64,000 nt of DNA from Agaricicola taiwanensis (GTDB lineage: Bacteria > Pseudomonadota > Alphaproteobacteria > Rhizobiales > Methylopilaceae). Each line of letters starts with the position of its first letter. The stretch's first letter is position 1. Position numbers and translations under genes: made by a program. The notes beneath the pieces are model-generated. The model saw only the letters and a program-made list of their open reading frames with translations, made no database searches and had not been told where the DNA came from. Location of the stretch: the NCBI RefSeq assembly GCF_014635245.1, contig NZ_BMCP01000006.1, positions 1 to 64,000 of the forward strand. The letters are read 5' to 3'. Shown here one piece after another: positions 8,986 through 17,970 of the stretch.

Positions 8986-11900
8986 TCAGCGAGATTCATA
9001 GACTTCTTTAGCCAACGCCTCGAAATCACCTTTGCCGGAATGGACATCGAAGTAGCGCCAGAAGATCTTTGCACCCTCGGCGCCATCATCGGAATTCGAG
9101 TAGGTCCCGCCGAGGCGGCCCTCGATCTGCTCGGCGACCCATCGAGCAGCCATGGCGTCCGTGCCGCTGACGTCGATGTTCGTATAATAATACAGCATCA
9201 GCGTCTTGATCCGGTCACGCAACTCACCGCCGAGCCCTGGCACCGAACCCCCGCTGTCGCGGTTGCCGCCCACACCCTTGATGCCTTTATTGTAGAGCAC
9301 GACCACAGCATTGAGATTGTTTTCGAAGTCCTGGTCCGACGGCTTATCGAAGGTTTGATGATCCGTTGGGAAGTGGAGATTTACCTTGTCGTCGTAGAAG
9401 GCGTCGCGGTTGTCATGGTATTCCTTCGTCCACGCTTTCCAATCATAGGCATCGAAGACACTGACGCCAGACGGTGTGTAAGGACGGCGGCCGCCCTGCT
9501 GCATAAAGAATGCCCGGTCTTCGATAGGGATCTCTCCGGGATTCCAGGAGTCACCTTCCATGACCTGGCCGTTGTAGCCCGCAAATCGCAGGAACTCGAA
9601 TTTGTCGATACCATCGCCCTGAAGCAGACCGAGCTTTTCCTGCTCTTTCAGAAAGTCGAATTCGCCCATGGATGCGGTATCGTCTTCCGTGAAAATCGAC
9701 CTGATGACGTCGATGAGGATGACGACCACACCGATGACGGCCGCGGCAAGCAGCAAGGGAGAAATAAGAGCGCTCGCGGCCGCGAAACCGGCGGCGGCAA
9801 ATCCCATGGCCGCGCCGGCCGCAGTAGTGAAGGTTCCGGTGAAGACCTGCAGAATGCCCTGAGCCAGCAATATGTCGTCGCCTTTGTCCGCACCCTCCTT
9901 GGCCGTGAAACCGCCAAGCACGGCATCGACGATGCCAAAGCCGGTGAAGGCGGTAGCACCAACAACTTTGCCTATCGACGCCATCACCTTGGCCGCGAAC
10001 TTGCCAGTGCGAGCAGCCTCACCGCCGAACAGCTTGGCTACTTTATCCTTGAAGCCCTTCGGTGGCTCAGGGGCGTCGCTGGGAGTCGCGCCCGGAAGAT
10101 CGTTGAGAAACTTCAGGAGGTCGTCCATCTTATCGCCTTCGGTGATGGACACTTCAAAGATATCACGCACCGATTTGGCGCCGAAGATCGCGGATGTGTC
10201 GCCCATCCCCATGAACTTCGCCAGCGACGTTTTGGTAAACTGCGAACCGAGCTTGAATATCTCCGGCATCGTACCGAAGAATAGGAGGTAGCTGCGAGCG
10301 ATCTGCATATTCTGCAGATGATTGTCATCAAACGCTCGCCCTGCGGTCTGCTGATAGATACCGCTGACAAGAGAGATCAGACCGATGCCGGTGCTGAAGG
10401 CACCCATGTTATTAAGTTCATTGAGGCCTTTTAGAATAGTATCGCGTTGAGGGAGGGGAATATGCTTGATCTTTCCATCTTCAACCAGCTTATCAAAGGC
10501 CTGTACCAGAGATTTATTGCTAGGCACTCCCCCGCTTGCGGCGGTGGCCTTCATAATTTGCGCAACCGCATTCCGCACGTTCTTATCGTCAAGAATACTC
10601 TGATAAAAATCCTTCACCTGCGCATTGAGGACATTCATACCGTGGCGCCCGAGCTGCAGGCCGCGGTTCGCCATTTCAAGCATCATCGCCGCCCAATCGG
10701 CAGTGGCTTTTTCCCAATACTCGTCGCTGATCCCTTCAGGATTGGCCATGATCTCGTCGAGCATGCTGGCCATATCGTTCACGGCCAGCTTCTGTGCGTA
10801 TTCGTCGACTTCTTCCTGGCTGGCAACAGCGGCATAGGCACTGAGCGCCCTCTGGGCTTCCGCCTGCGCTTCTTCGATTTTGCCGGCCGCCGATAGCCCA
10901 GCGATATACTGGCGCAGCCCTTCCATGGTCTCCGGCTTTTCGAAAGCTGCCTTGATCGCGTCCTTGTCAAGGCCCGGGACCTTGCCCAGCGCCTCATCCT
11001 GAGCAGCCTTGATGTCCTTGCCCACCTGCTCGTCAGCAGAGGCCTCCTGGAACATCTTTTTAACTTTCTCGGGATCGTAGATATCCTGCCAGTCTTCGGC
11101 CGTTGCTTCAAAAGCACCGCTTTCGTGCCGTTCGGAGGTATTTCCGGGAAGATCGCCCTCGAAATAGGGCGTCACGGACGAGCCGCTATTGATAGCGATC
11201 AGCGCTCTCAGCGAGTGGTAGTAGTTCCACTGGGCGCTGCCTTCCTTGATATCTCCATCGTCGATGCCCTTCTTGTACTTCTCGAGCATCGTCTTGATCG
11301 TGGCTGCAGATACTGTCAGCTTCTCGCCATCGACCTCAACATCCGTTTTCATGTTGAGGATATCGAGCTTGTCCAGGTCCTCCTTGTCGAAGTCGACCTT
11401 GGCGGGTCCCTCTCCCTCGCCGGACTCCGTCTCCTCGCTCCCGGGAGCCCCTTTTGCCTTCAAGACATCGGCGATCTCCTGGAAGCGGGTGCGGTCGGCC
11501 TCAGCGATCTCTTCGTTATCAGCCATGCGCTGGAAGAAGACATAGGGTGTCTCGCCGTTGAGCTCCTCCGCCATCAATGCTTCAGGGTCGATCTCGCCTT
11601 TTTCGATCATCTCCTCCACCCGGCCGTCGTTGCCGAGGATGTCCTTGACGAACCACACCTGGTCTTCGGGCCTGAGGTGAAGGACGTCGAACAGCGAGAC
11701 CTTGGTCATGATCGGAATGAGGCTGCCGCCGGCGGCGCGCCACTTGTTGACCTCCATGAAGTCGCCGACCTTGTCCATGCCGCCTTCGGCGATCTTTTTG
11801 ATCTCTTCGGTGGCCTTGTCGCTGATCCACTTCGCGGCGCCGGTCGCGAACTTGATGTACTCCAGGTCGTAGCCGTTCTCCTGCAAGACTGCGAAATAAC

Positions 11901-12246
11901 GGGTGTCGAACATCTCGATGGCGGTCTCGCCATCATCATTGGTGAGGCGGATGTCGATGCCAGCCTTGACCAGATGCTCGATGGCGGGAAGGCCGCCGTC
12001 AGTGGAGACCGCATAGTGCAGGAAGCTCCAGCCGTTCTGGCTGTCCACCCAGTTAATGTCGACGGTGCCGCTGTTGATGATCTGGACCGCCAGCTGCATG
12101 TTGCCGCTCTTGAGCGCGTCGCGCAGCTGGATCTCCGCCGCCGTCCCCTGACGACCGGTCGACGCTTTGATCTGAAGCCCGAAGAGACCTTCCGCGTCTT
12201 CGCCAGTCGGCAAACGAAGCTCACCTGCACGCAATGCAGCTACCAT
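8986..12246 (-). CDS. Giant protein B: paralogue of protein A
   Basis: A 1,086-aa protein of unknown function sharing the layout of protein A. The N-terminus has ankyrin-like units (LRDALKSGNMQLAVQIINSG, GWSFLHYAVSTDGGLPAIEH), followed by an extra helical insert absent from A. The conserved middle includes LTVSAATIKTMLEKYKKGI, DWAAMMLEMANRGLQLGRHG and LQNMQIARSYLLFFGTMPE. The hydrophobic Gly/Ala-rich segment is at about 759-856. The C-terminus carries one copy (about 974-1086) of the repeat that A has twice. No signal peptide is visible. The start was chosen at 12246 because the preceding bases align with the A start; ATG at 12249 and 12282 are alternatives. The divergence and different repeat number point to an old duplication. 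A role as secreted effector or pore-former is inference. Confidence 0.85.
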   Translation of the reverse strand: MVAALRAGELRLPTGEDAEGLFGLQIKASTGRQGTAAEIQLRDALKSGNMQLAVQIINSGTVDINWVDSQNGWSFLHYAVSTDGGLPAIEHLVKAGIDIRLTNDDGETAIEMFDTRYFAVLQENGYDLEYIKFATGAAKWISDKATEEIKKIAEGGMDKVGDFMEVNKWRAAGGSLIPIMTKVSLFDVLHLRPEDQVWFVKDILGNDGRVEEMIEKGEIDPEALMAEELNGETPYVFFQRMADNEEIAEADRTRFQEIADVLKAKGAPGSEETESGEGEGPAKVDFDKEDLDKLDILNMKTDVEVDGEKLTVSAATIKTMLEKYKKGIDDGDIKEGSAQWNYYHSLRALIAINSGSSVTPYFEGDLPGNTSERHESGAFEATAEDWQDIYDPEKVKKMFQEASADEQVGKDIKAAQDEALGKVPGLDKDAIKAAFEKPETMEGLRQYIAGLSAAGKIEEAQAEAQRALSAYAAVASQEEVDEYAQKLAVNDMASMLDEIMANPEGISDEYWEKATADWAAMMLEMANRGLQLGRHGMNVLNAQVKDFYQSILDDKNVRNAVAQIMKATAASGGVPSNKSLVQAFDKLVEDGKIKHIPLPQRDTILKGLNELNNMGAFSTGIGLISLVSGIYQQTAGRAFDDNHLQNMQIARSYLLFFGTMPEIFKLGSQFTKTSLAKFMGMGDTSAIFGAKSVRDIFEVSITEGDKMDDLLKFLNDLPGATPSDAPEPPKGFKDKVAKLFGGEAARTGKFAAKVMASIGKVVGATAFTGFGIVDAVLGGFTAKEGADKGDDILLAQGILQVFTGTFTTAAGAAMGFAAAGFAAASALISPLLLAAAVIGVVVILIDVIRSIFTEDDTASMGEFDFLKEQEKLGLLQGDGIDKFEFLRFAGYNGQVMEGDSWNPGEIPIEDRAFFMQQGGRRPYTPSGVSVFDAYDWKAWTKEYHDNRDAFYDDKVNLHFPTDHQTFDKPSDQDFENNLNAVVVLYNKGIKGVGGNRDSGGSVPGLGGELRDRIKTLMLYYYTNIDVSGTDAMAARWVAEQIEGRLGGTYSNSDDGAEGAKIFWRYFDVHSGKGDFEALAKEVYESR

Positions 12247-12255
12247 CATCCATCT

Positions 12256-12443
12256 CCCCACTCCCGACCATTTTAGCCTCATTTTACAAGGATAAAGGTC
12301 AGGTAGTTTCTTTTAATACTTATATTTACGCGTTATATTCATGATAATGTAACATAACTGCACCGAAAAGCATCCTAGGAATCCGCATCATTGCCCAGTT
12401 GCGCGCATTGCCTGTCTCCCCCGCCGCAAAAACAAGCCTAATC
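12256..12443 (-). promoter_or_regulatory. Upstream block of gene B, shared with gene A
   Basis: Counterpart of 8514-8693. Both copies carry GGTAGTTTCTTTTAATACTT and ATGATAATGTAACATA (plus-strand reading) at the same distance from the start codon. The full gene-free stretch 12247-12747 (501 nt) contains this block next to gene B and, at its other end, the motA-like promoter region, in which I see no clear motif. Confidence 0.7.
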
Positions 12444-12747
12444 GCGCGTTGGGGTAATGAATACTTTGTCCATATGGCCTCTGGCAGAAACAGGTATGTT
12501 CCTTTCGGGGTCATAGAGGCAAAAGCGGGTGGTGAGCCCACTGACAGGCCCGGACCTGATCTGGATCGGAGTCGAACTAGCCGATCATCATGCTCTGTAG
12601 CTGCGCGCCCCACCCTGGTGGAGATAGCCGCCGGCAGCAGTCGTCCCAAATCTGCGCGCATCGCTTAACGCTAAGTTAGAAGAGCGTCGGCTACATAGTG
12701 ACCAGCTCCGGTCGCGAGGATTGCGGCTTATCGGCAAGGATTGTCAT

Positions 12748-13515
12748 ATGGACTTCGCAACCATCCTGGGGTTTGTCGCGGCTATTGTCATCGTGGGCGC
12801 GCTCATGGTGATGGGCGGCGATCCATCGATCTTCCTGGACAGCCATTCAGCCATCGTGGTCTTCGGCGGCGCGGCAGCCGCCACCATGATCCGTTTCCCA
12901 CTGCACGCAATCAAGGAAGGTTTGCCCGTCGGGCTGAAGTATTGCTTCTCCATGCGCAAGATCAGCGCACGCTCCCTGATCGGGGAGATCGGCCAACTGG
13001 CGGATCTCGTCCGCAAGCAGGGCCCGCTGGCGCTGGAGACGGCGGCCGCTTCCGATCCCTTTCTCGCCAAGGGCATCCGCTACATCGCCGATGGTTACGA
13101 CGCGCAATTCATCCGCGAGACCATGGAGCTCGACCGCGACCTCCTTCTCATGCGCCTTTCGGAGGGCGAGAAGATCTTCCGCTCCGTCGGCGACTGCGCC
13201 CCGGCCTTCGGCATGGTCGGCACGCTGATCGGCATGGTGCAGATGTTCGCCAACATGCAGGATCCCTCAACCCTCGGCCCCTATATGGCGATCGCGCTGA
13301 CTGCCACGCTCTACGGCGCGCTCATGCAGAATTTCATGGGCATCCCCATGGCCGACAAGCTCCACCTCAAGTTCGCCGAGGAGGAACTCAACCAGTCCCT
13401 CATCATCGACGGCGTGATGCAGCTCCGCGAGCAGAAGAGCCCCTCGCTGGTGCGCGAGATGCTGCTGGCCTACCTGCCGGAGAAGCACCGCCACGAACTG
13501 GCCGAGGCGGCCTGA
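12748..13515 (+). CDS. motA: Flagellar stator protein, MotA/PomA type
   Basis: A 255-aa inner-membrane protein, the ring-forming half of an ion-driven stator. The first two helices (TILGFVAAIVIVGALMVMGG, AIVVFGGAAAATMI) and the last two (CAPAFGMVGTLIGMVQMF, MAIALTATLYGALMQNF) match the family, with the cytoplasmic loop between. The order of conserved residues around PAFGMVGTLIGM is closer to PomA than to E. coli MotA, so it may be sodium-driven. The ATG at 12748 follows AAGGA; an in-frame start nine codons upstream is less likely. The stator partner begins 4 nt downstream. No other flagellar genes are in the window, so another role for the stator-like pair is possible. Confidence 0.9.
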   Translation: MDFATILGFVAAIVIVGALMVMGGDPSIFLDSHSAIVVFGGAAAATMIRFPLHAIKEGLPVGLKYCFSMRKISARSLIGEIGQLADLVRKQGPLALETAAASDPFLAKGIRYIADGYDAQFIRETMELDRDLLLMRLSEGEKIFRSVGDCAPAFGMVGTLIGMVQMFANMQDPSTLGPYMAIALTATLYGALMQNFMGIPMADKLHLKFAEEELNQSLIIDGVMQLREQKSPSLVREMLLAYLPEKHRHELAEAA

Positions 13516-13519
13516 ACCC

Positions 13520-14347
13520 ATGGCGCGCAAGAAAAAGGGCGAAGGCCATGCCGGCGGCCACGGCTGGTACGTGACCTTCGCCGATCTCATGGCTCTCCTG
13601 ATGGCCTTCTTCGTGGTGGTCGCGGCCTCGTCCAAACAGGACGTGGATAAGATGGAAGCCGCCGTCGGCTCCATCAGGGAAGCCTTCGGCATGCAGACGA
13701 AAGACGCCCGCGCCGGCGTCATCGAACAGGACGGACTGCCCACCCGATCGAAAAACAAGTTTCGCGATGACGTCAACGCGGAGGAAACATCGTCATCGTC
13801 AGGCCCAGTGACCGACGAGCAATTCAGAGGATTTGCCTCGTCCAACATCAATCCGAACTTCGCCATGACCGCGGCATCCCTTCGTCAGGCCTTGCAGAGC
13901 CTGCCTGATATCGCTGAGGTCTCGCGGCATATCGTTATCGAGGAAACGCCTGATGGCCTTGCGATCCAGCTGATGGATCAGGACGGCCGCTCCATGTTCT
14001 CGTCGGGCTCGCCCGAACCTTACGAGCGCATTCGCGGCTTCATCAATGCCATCGCGCCCGTCATCCGCAACATGCCCAATCGACTGAAGATTGAAGGGCA
14101 CACCTCCGCAGGCAATTCCGACAGGCCGCTGCGTTACGGCCCGTGGGAACTGTCGGCGGAACGCGCGAATGCCGTGCGCCGCATGCTTGAAGCCAATGGC
14201 CTGGCGTCCGAACGTTTTCGGTCCGTCGAAGGCCGGGCCGACAGCGAACCTATGTTTCCCGATAACCCCTTCCTGGCCGCGAACAGGCGCATCACACTCG
14301 TTCTCTTGAATGAAGCTCCGCCGGTGCCGGTCGATGCACTGCAATAA
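13520..14347 (+). CDS. motB: Stator B subunit with OmpA-like peptidoglycan-binding domain
   Basis: A 275-aa protein that anchors the stator to peptidoglycan. A basic start (MARKKKGEG) leads to one membrane helix, TFADLMALLMAFFVVVAASS, whose Asp22 is the expected ion-binding residue. A linker follows to about residue 110. The C-terminal OmpA/MotB domain (LKIEGHTSAGN, LSAERANAVRRMLEANGL, NRRITLVLL) binds the cell wall. It starts 4 nt after the motA-like stop, so the two are cotranscribed. Confidence 0.9.
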   Translation: MARKKKGEGHAGGHGWYVTFADLMALLMAFFVVVAASSKQDVDKMEAAVGSIREAFGMQTKDARAGVIEQDGLPTRSKNKFRDDVNAEETSSSSGPVTDEQFRGFASSNINPNFAMTAASLRQALQSLPDIAEVSRHIVIEETPDGLAIQLMDQDGRSMFSSGSPEPYERIRGFINAIAPVIRNMPNRLKIEGHTSAGNSDRPLRYGPWELSAERANAVRRMLEANGLASERFRSVEGRADSEPMFPDNPFLAANRRITLVLLNEAPPVPVDALQ

Positions 14348-14400
14348 CAGACACCTTTGACCGACCTGGACTTCGCCTGTGCCGGGCATGCGCGGGGCCC

Positions 14401-14853
14401 CTAGCCCATTTTCTCCACCAGCAGCAGCGCGCCTTCCGTTCCCGTTACGCGGATACGGGTTCCGGCGGGCATGTCCTCGCCCTTGATGCGCCAGTTGGTG
14501 TCATCGATCCGCACATGGCCGCGGCCGGACAGGATCGGCGCTTCCAGCACGAATTCGCGGCCCACGTGCCGCTCGGCCCGGCGGCCGAGCATGGGCTGGT
14601 CGCTGTCGCCGCTAGCCCGCCCCCGGGCGAACTTCCACCAGACCAGCACGAAGACGAGCGACAGGGCGCCGAAGGCCAGAAGCTGCGCCTGCCAGCCGAT
14701 ACCGAACAGCACCACGAGGATGCCCACGGCGACCGCGGCAAAGCCGAGCCACAGGATGAAGGTGCCGGGCGCCAGGATCTCGCAGGCGAGCAGCAGCGCC
14801 CCGATGACGAACCAGCTCCAGATGCCGAGGCTTTCAAACAGCGAGGCGATCAT
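14401..14853 (-). CDS. NfeD family membrane protein
   Basis: A 150-aa protein with three hydrophobic helices (about 10-30, 33-50, 55-72) and a C-terminal OB-fold of the NfeD type (GREFVLEAPILSGRGHVRID, GTRIRVTGTEGALLLVEKMG). Proteins of this class are encoded beside stomatin/SPFH genes and are thought to help organise membrane microdomains. The SPFH gene ends 9 nt upstream, so the two form an operon. Confidence 0.9.
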   Translation of the reverse strand: MIASLFESLGIWSWFVIGALLLACEILAPGTFILWLGFAAVAVGILVVLFGIGWQAQLLAFGALSLVFVLVWWKFARGRASGDSDQPMLGRRAERHVGREFVLEAPILSGRGHVRIDDTNWRIKGEDMPAGTRIRVTGTEGALLLVEKMG

Positions 14854-14862
14854 GGCCAGTCC

Positions 14863-15870
14863 TCACACGTCGGAGGAAGGTGTTGTACCCCGCGCAGCTG
14901 GCACCGTACGCCGAGGCGCGCGCGATGCCGGAGCCGGGGTCGGCGTGCTCCCACCGCCATCCCCTAGGGCGGACTTGGCGATCTCGGCAATGCCGGCCAG
15001 CGACCCGATAACGGAGGTTGCCTCCACCGGCAGGATCAGCGTCTTCTGGTTGGGCGATGTCGCGAGCTGCGCGAGCGCATTCACATATTTCTCAGCGATG
15101 AAGTAGTTGATGGCCATCACATCGCCCGTGGCGATGGCATCCGACACCATGACGGTGGCCTTGGCCTCCGCCTCGGCGGTGCGCTCACGCGCCTCGGCGT
15201 CGCGGAAGGCGGCTTCGCGGCGGCCCTCGGCCTCCAGCACCTGGCTCTGCTTGCGGCCCTCGGCCCGCAGGATTTCGGAGGCGCGGGCGCCTTCCGCCTC
15301 CAGGATCGAGGCGCGCTTCTCGCGCTCGGCCTTCATCTGCCGGCCCATGGCGGCAACGAGATCGGCCGGAGGCGTGATGTCCTTGATCTCGATGCGCGTG
15401 ACTTTCACGCCCCAGGGCGAAGCCGCCGCGTCGACCACGCGCAAGAGGCGCTCGTTGATCTCATCGCGATTGGACAGGACCTGGTCGAGATCCATGGAGC
15501 CCATGACCGAGCGGATGTTGGTCATGGTCAGGTTGAGGATGGCCGACTGCAGGTTCGTCACCTCGTAGGAGGCCTGTGGCGCATCGATGATCTGGTAGAA
15601 GTTGACGCCATCCACCTGCACGGTGGCGTTGTCGCGGGTGATGACTTCCTGGCTCGGGATGTCCAGCACCTGCTCCATCATGTTCACGCGCCGGCCGATG
15701 CGGTCGATGAAGGGCACGATGATGGCGAGGCCCGGCGACAGCGTGCGCGTGTATTTCTGGAAGCGCTCGACCGTGTAGTTATAGCCCTGCGGCACCGTCT
15801 TCACGCCCGCGAAGACCACCAGGATCGCCAGCGCGACGATCACCAGGGTAAAAATATCAAAGCCATACAT
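14863..15870 (-). CDS. qmcA: SPFH/stomatin-like membrane protein (QmcA type)
   Basis: A 335-aa protein. An N-terminal membrane helix (DIFTLVIVALAILVVFAGVK) is followed by the SPFH/Band 7 domain (VPQGYNYTVERFQKYTRTL, IVPFIDRIGRRVNMMEQVLD, TNIRSVMGSMDLDQVLSNRD). After it comes a long Ala/Glu/Arg coiled coil (REKRASILEAEGARASEILR) and a Pro/Ala/Thr-rich tail. Family members form oligomeric membrane rings and act with NfeD proteins or FtsH. The ATG at 15870 follows GGGGAG. The in-frame extension to 15915 has no good ribosome-binding site. Confidence 0.92.
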   Translation of the reverse strand: MYGFDIFTLVIVALAILVVFAGVKTVPQGYNYTVERFQKYTRTLSPGLAIIVPFIDRIGRRVNMMEQVLDIPSQEVITRDNATVQVDGVNFYQIIDAPQASYEVTNLQSAILNLTMTNIRSVMGSMDLDQVLSNRDEINERLLRVVDAAASPWGVKVTRIEIKDITPPADLVAAMGRQMKAEREKRASILEAEGARASEILRAEGRKQSQVLEAEGRREAAFRDAEARERTAEAEAKATVMVSDAIATGDVMAINYFIAEKYVNALAQLATSPNQKTLILPVEATSVIGSLAGIAEIAKSALGDGGGSTPTPAPASRAPRRTVPAARGTTPSSDV

Positions 15871-15984
15871 GGTCGAAGCTCCCCGTTTCCCGGCCTGATT
15901 ACTGCACAGGCGCATCGGGCCTGTGATGCGGCATTAGGAGAGCGAAGGCAACAGGAGTGGCGGCCACAGCTCAAGCAGGAACGC

Positions 15985-17034
15985 TCACACCCAGCCCGAC
16001 AACTCCCGACGGGTCACCGTCTCGATCACCCGCATGCCGGCCTCGGTGTCGTTGAGGCAGGGGATGGCCGCGAACTGCTCGCCGCCATGATGCTTGAAGA
16101 TCTCGGCGTTTTCGCCCGCGATTTCCTCGAGCGTTTCCAGGCAGTCGGCGGTGAAGCCGGGGTTGACGATGGCAAGCCGCTTCACACCTGATTTGGCGAG
16201 AGCCTCAACCGTCTTGTCCGTATAGGGCTTCAGCCACTCCTCAGGCCCGAACAGCGACTGGAAGGTCAGGCGCAACCTGTCTTCGCTCCAGCCCAGCTTC
16301 TCCCGCATCAGCCGCGCGGTTTTCACACAGTGGCAGTGGTAGGGGTCGCCCAGTTCCAGATAACGCTGCGGCACGCCGTGGAACGAGGCCAGCACCACCT
16401 CCGGGTCCCAACCGAGCCCGGCGATATGCTTGGTCATTTGCGAGGTGATGGCCTCGATATAGACCGGGTCATCGTGCCAGGGCGGCGCGATGCGCACGGC
16501 CGGCTGCCAGCGCATCTCCTTCAATGCATCAAAGGCCTTGTCCGCCACGGTCGCGGTGGTGGCCGCGGAATACTGCGGATAGAGCGGCACCACCAGGATG
16601 CGGTCGCAGCCCATGGTCTGCAAGGCCTCCAGCCGCGAGGGGATGGACGGGTTGCCATAGCGCATGCCCCAGTCCACCACCACCTCGGGCACGTCGCCCA
16701 GCAGCCCAGAAAGCTTCTGCGACTGCGAACGCGTGATGGTGCGCAAGGGGCTTTCATCCAGCTCCCTGTTCCAGATCGTCTCATAGTCGCGCCCCTTCTT
16801 CTGCGGGCGCGTCTGCAGGATGATGAGGTTGAGGATCGGCCACCACTTCCAGCGCGGTTCATCGATGACGCGCTTGTCCGACAGAAACTCCTTGAGGTAG
16901 CGGCGCATGGACCAATAGTCGGTGCCATCGGGCGTGCCGAGGTTGACGATCAACACGCCGACGCGGCGGGCCTGCACGGGCGGATGGCCGGTCGGCGAAT
17001 GACGCGTAACCTCGACAGGATGACTGACGGACAT
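15985..17034 (-). CDS. hemH: Ferrochelatase
   Basis: A 349-aa cytoplasmic enzyme inserting Fe2+ into protoporphyrin IX, the last step of heme synthesis. Typical segments are VGVLIVNLGTPDGTDYWSMR, DWGMRYGNPSI, VVPLYPQYSAATT, ASFHGVPQRYLELGDPYHCH (catalytic His) and FGPEEWLKPYTDKT, with NPGFTADCLETLEE near the end. The ATG at 17034 was chosen; the frame stays open further upstream to 17130 but that extension is not family-like. Confidence 0.95.
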   Translation of the reverse strand: MSVSHPVEVTRHSPTGHPPVQARRVGVLIVNLGTPDGTDYWSMRRYLKEFLSDKRVIDEPRWKWWPILNLIILQTRPQKKGRDYETIWNRELDESPLRTITRSQSQKLSGLLGDVPEVVVDWGMRYGNPSIPSRLEALQTMGCDRILVVPLYPQYSAATTATVADKAFDALKEMRWQPAVRIAPPWHDDPVYIEAITSQMTKHIAGLGWDPEVVLASFHGVPQRYLELGDPYHCHCVKTARLMREKLGWSEDRLRLTFQSLFGPEEWLKPYTDKTVEALAKSGVKRLAIVNPGFTADCLETLEEIAGENAEIFKHHGGEQFAAIPCLNDTEAGMRVIETVTRRELSGWV

Positions 17035-17139
17035 AAAGGCACTACCTCGCTTGATCGCCGGGAACTTGGGAGAGCCGCCACCCAATGTCCAGCCGGTGCG
17101 CCACTGCGCGGCGCGATGCCGCGCCCGCATCGTTCGGTC

Positions 17140-17970
17140 TCAGGCGGGTGCCGCTACAGAACGCCGTGTCCCGACAAAAGCTGCGAGAAACACCAGCGCC
17201 AGCAGCACGACGATGGTGGGCGCCGGTGCGCTGTCGATGAAGAAGGACAGATAGACCCCGGAAAGCGAGGCGCCAAGTGCGATGGCGACGGCTGTCATGA
17301 GCATGGTGCGGAACGTTCGGGTCAAAAGAAACGCGATGGCGCCGGGGGCGATCAGCATGGCGATGGCGAGGATGATGCCGACCGCCTTGAGCGCGCCCAC
17401 CACGGTGAGCGAGATGAGGCACAGAAGGCCGTAATGCAGCAGGCGGACCGACAGGCCGACCGCCCTCGCCTGCGTCGGATCGAAAGCATGCAGCAGCAGG
17501 TCACGCCATTTGAGACCGATGGCCGCCACCGTCACGGCAGCGATCAGCGCGGTCTCGCCAATGTCGCGCCAGGACACGCCCAGGATGTCGCCGAACAGGA
17601 TGTGGTCGAGGTGAACATCCGACTGGACCTTCACGTAAAGCACGAGCCCCAGCCCGAACATGCCGGAGAAGACGATGCCCATGACGGTGTCCTGCTTGAT
17701 ACGGCTGTTCTCCTGCAGGAAGCCGGTGGCCACGGCGCAGAACATGCCGGCGGCAAAGGCGCCCACCGCCAGCGGCAAACCCAAGATGTAGGCAAGCACG
17801 ATGCCTGGAAAAACCGCGTGGGAGATCGCATCTCCCATGAGTGCCCACCCCTTCAGGACCAGGAAGCATGAGATCAGCGCCGCCGGCACCGCCACCAGCG
17901 CCGCGATGATGAGCGCATTGACCATGAAGTCGAACTGGAAAGGCTGCGCAAGGATCGTCAGGGTGTTCAT
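17140..17970 (-). CDS. sitD: Mn/Fe ABC transporter permease, second subunit
   Basis: A 276-aa ABC-3 family permease of about eight helices (FLVLKGWALMGDAISHAVFP, LLLVLALVFLAAF-like end). It pairs with the adjacent permease to carry divalent metal across the inner membrane. Its ATG at 17970 overlaps the stop of the upstream gene (17967) by 4 nt. The frame stays open far upstream to 19026, but that extension only shadows the neighbouring genes. Confidence 0.9.
   Translation of the reverse strand: MNTLTILAQPFQFDFMVNALIIAALVAVPAALISCFLVLKGWALMGDAISHAVFPGIVLAYILGLPLAVGAFAAGMFCAVATGFLQENSRIKQDTVMGIVFSGMFGLGLVLYVKVQSDVHLDHILFGDILGVSWRDIGETALIAAVTVAAIGLKWRDLLLHAFDPTQARAVGLSVRLLHYGLLCLISLTVVGALKAVGIILAIAMLIAPGAIAFLLTRTFRTMLMTAVAIALGASLSGVYLSFFIDSAPAPTIVVLLALVFLAAFVGTRRSVAAPA

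Noticed and set aside
8974-10284. Plus-strand open frame over giant gene B
   Set aside because: Antisense to a gene with a conserved paralogue; no sensible protein features.
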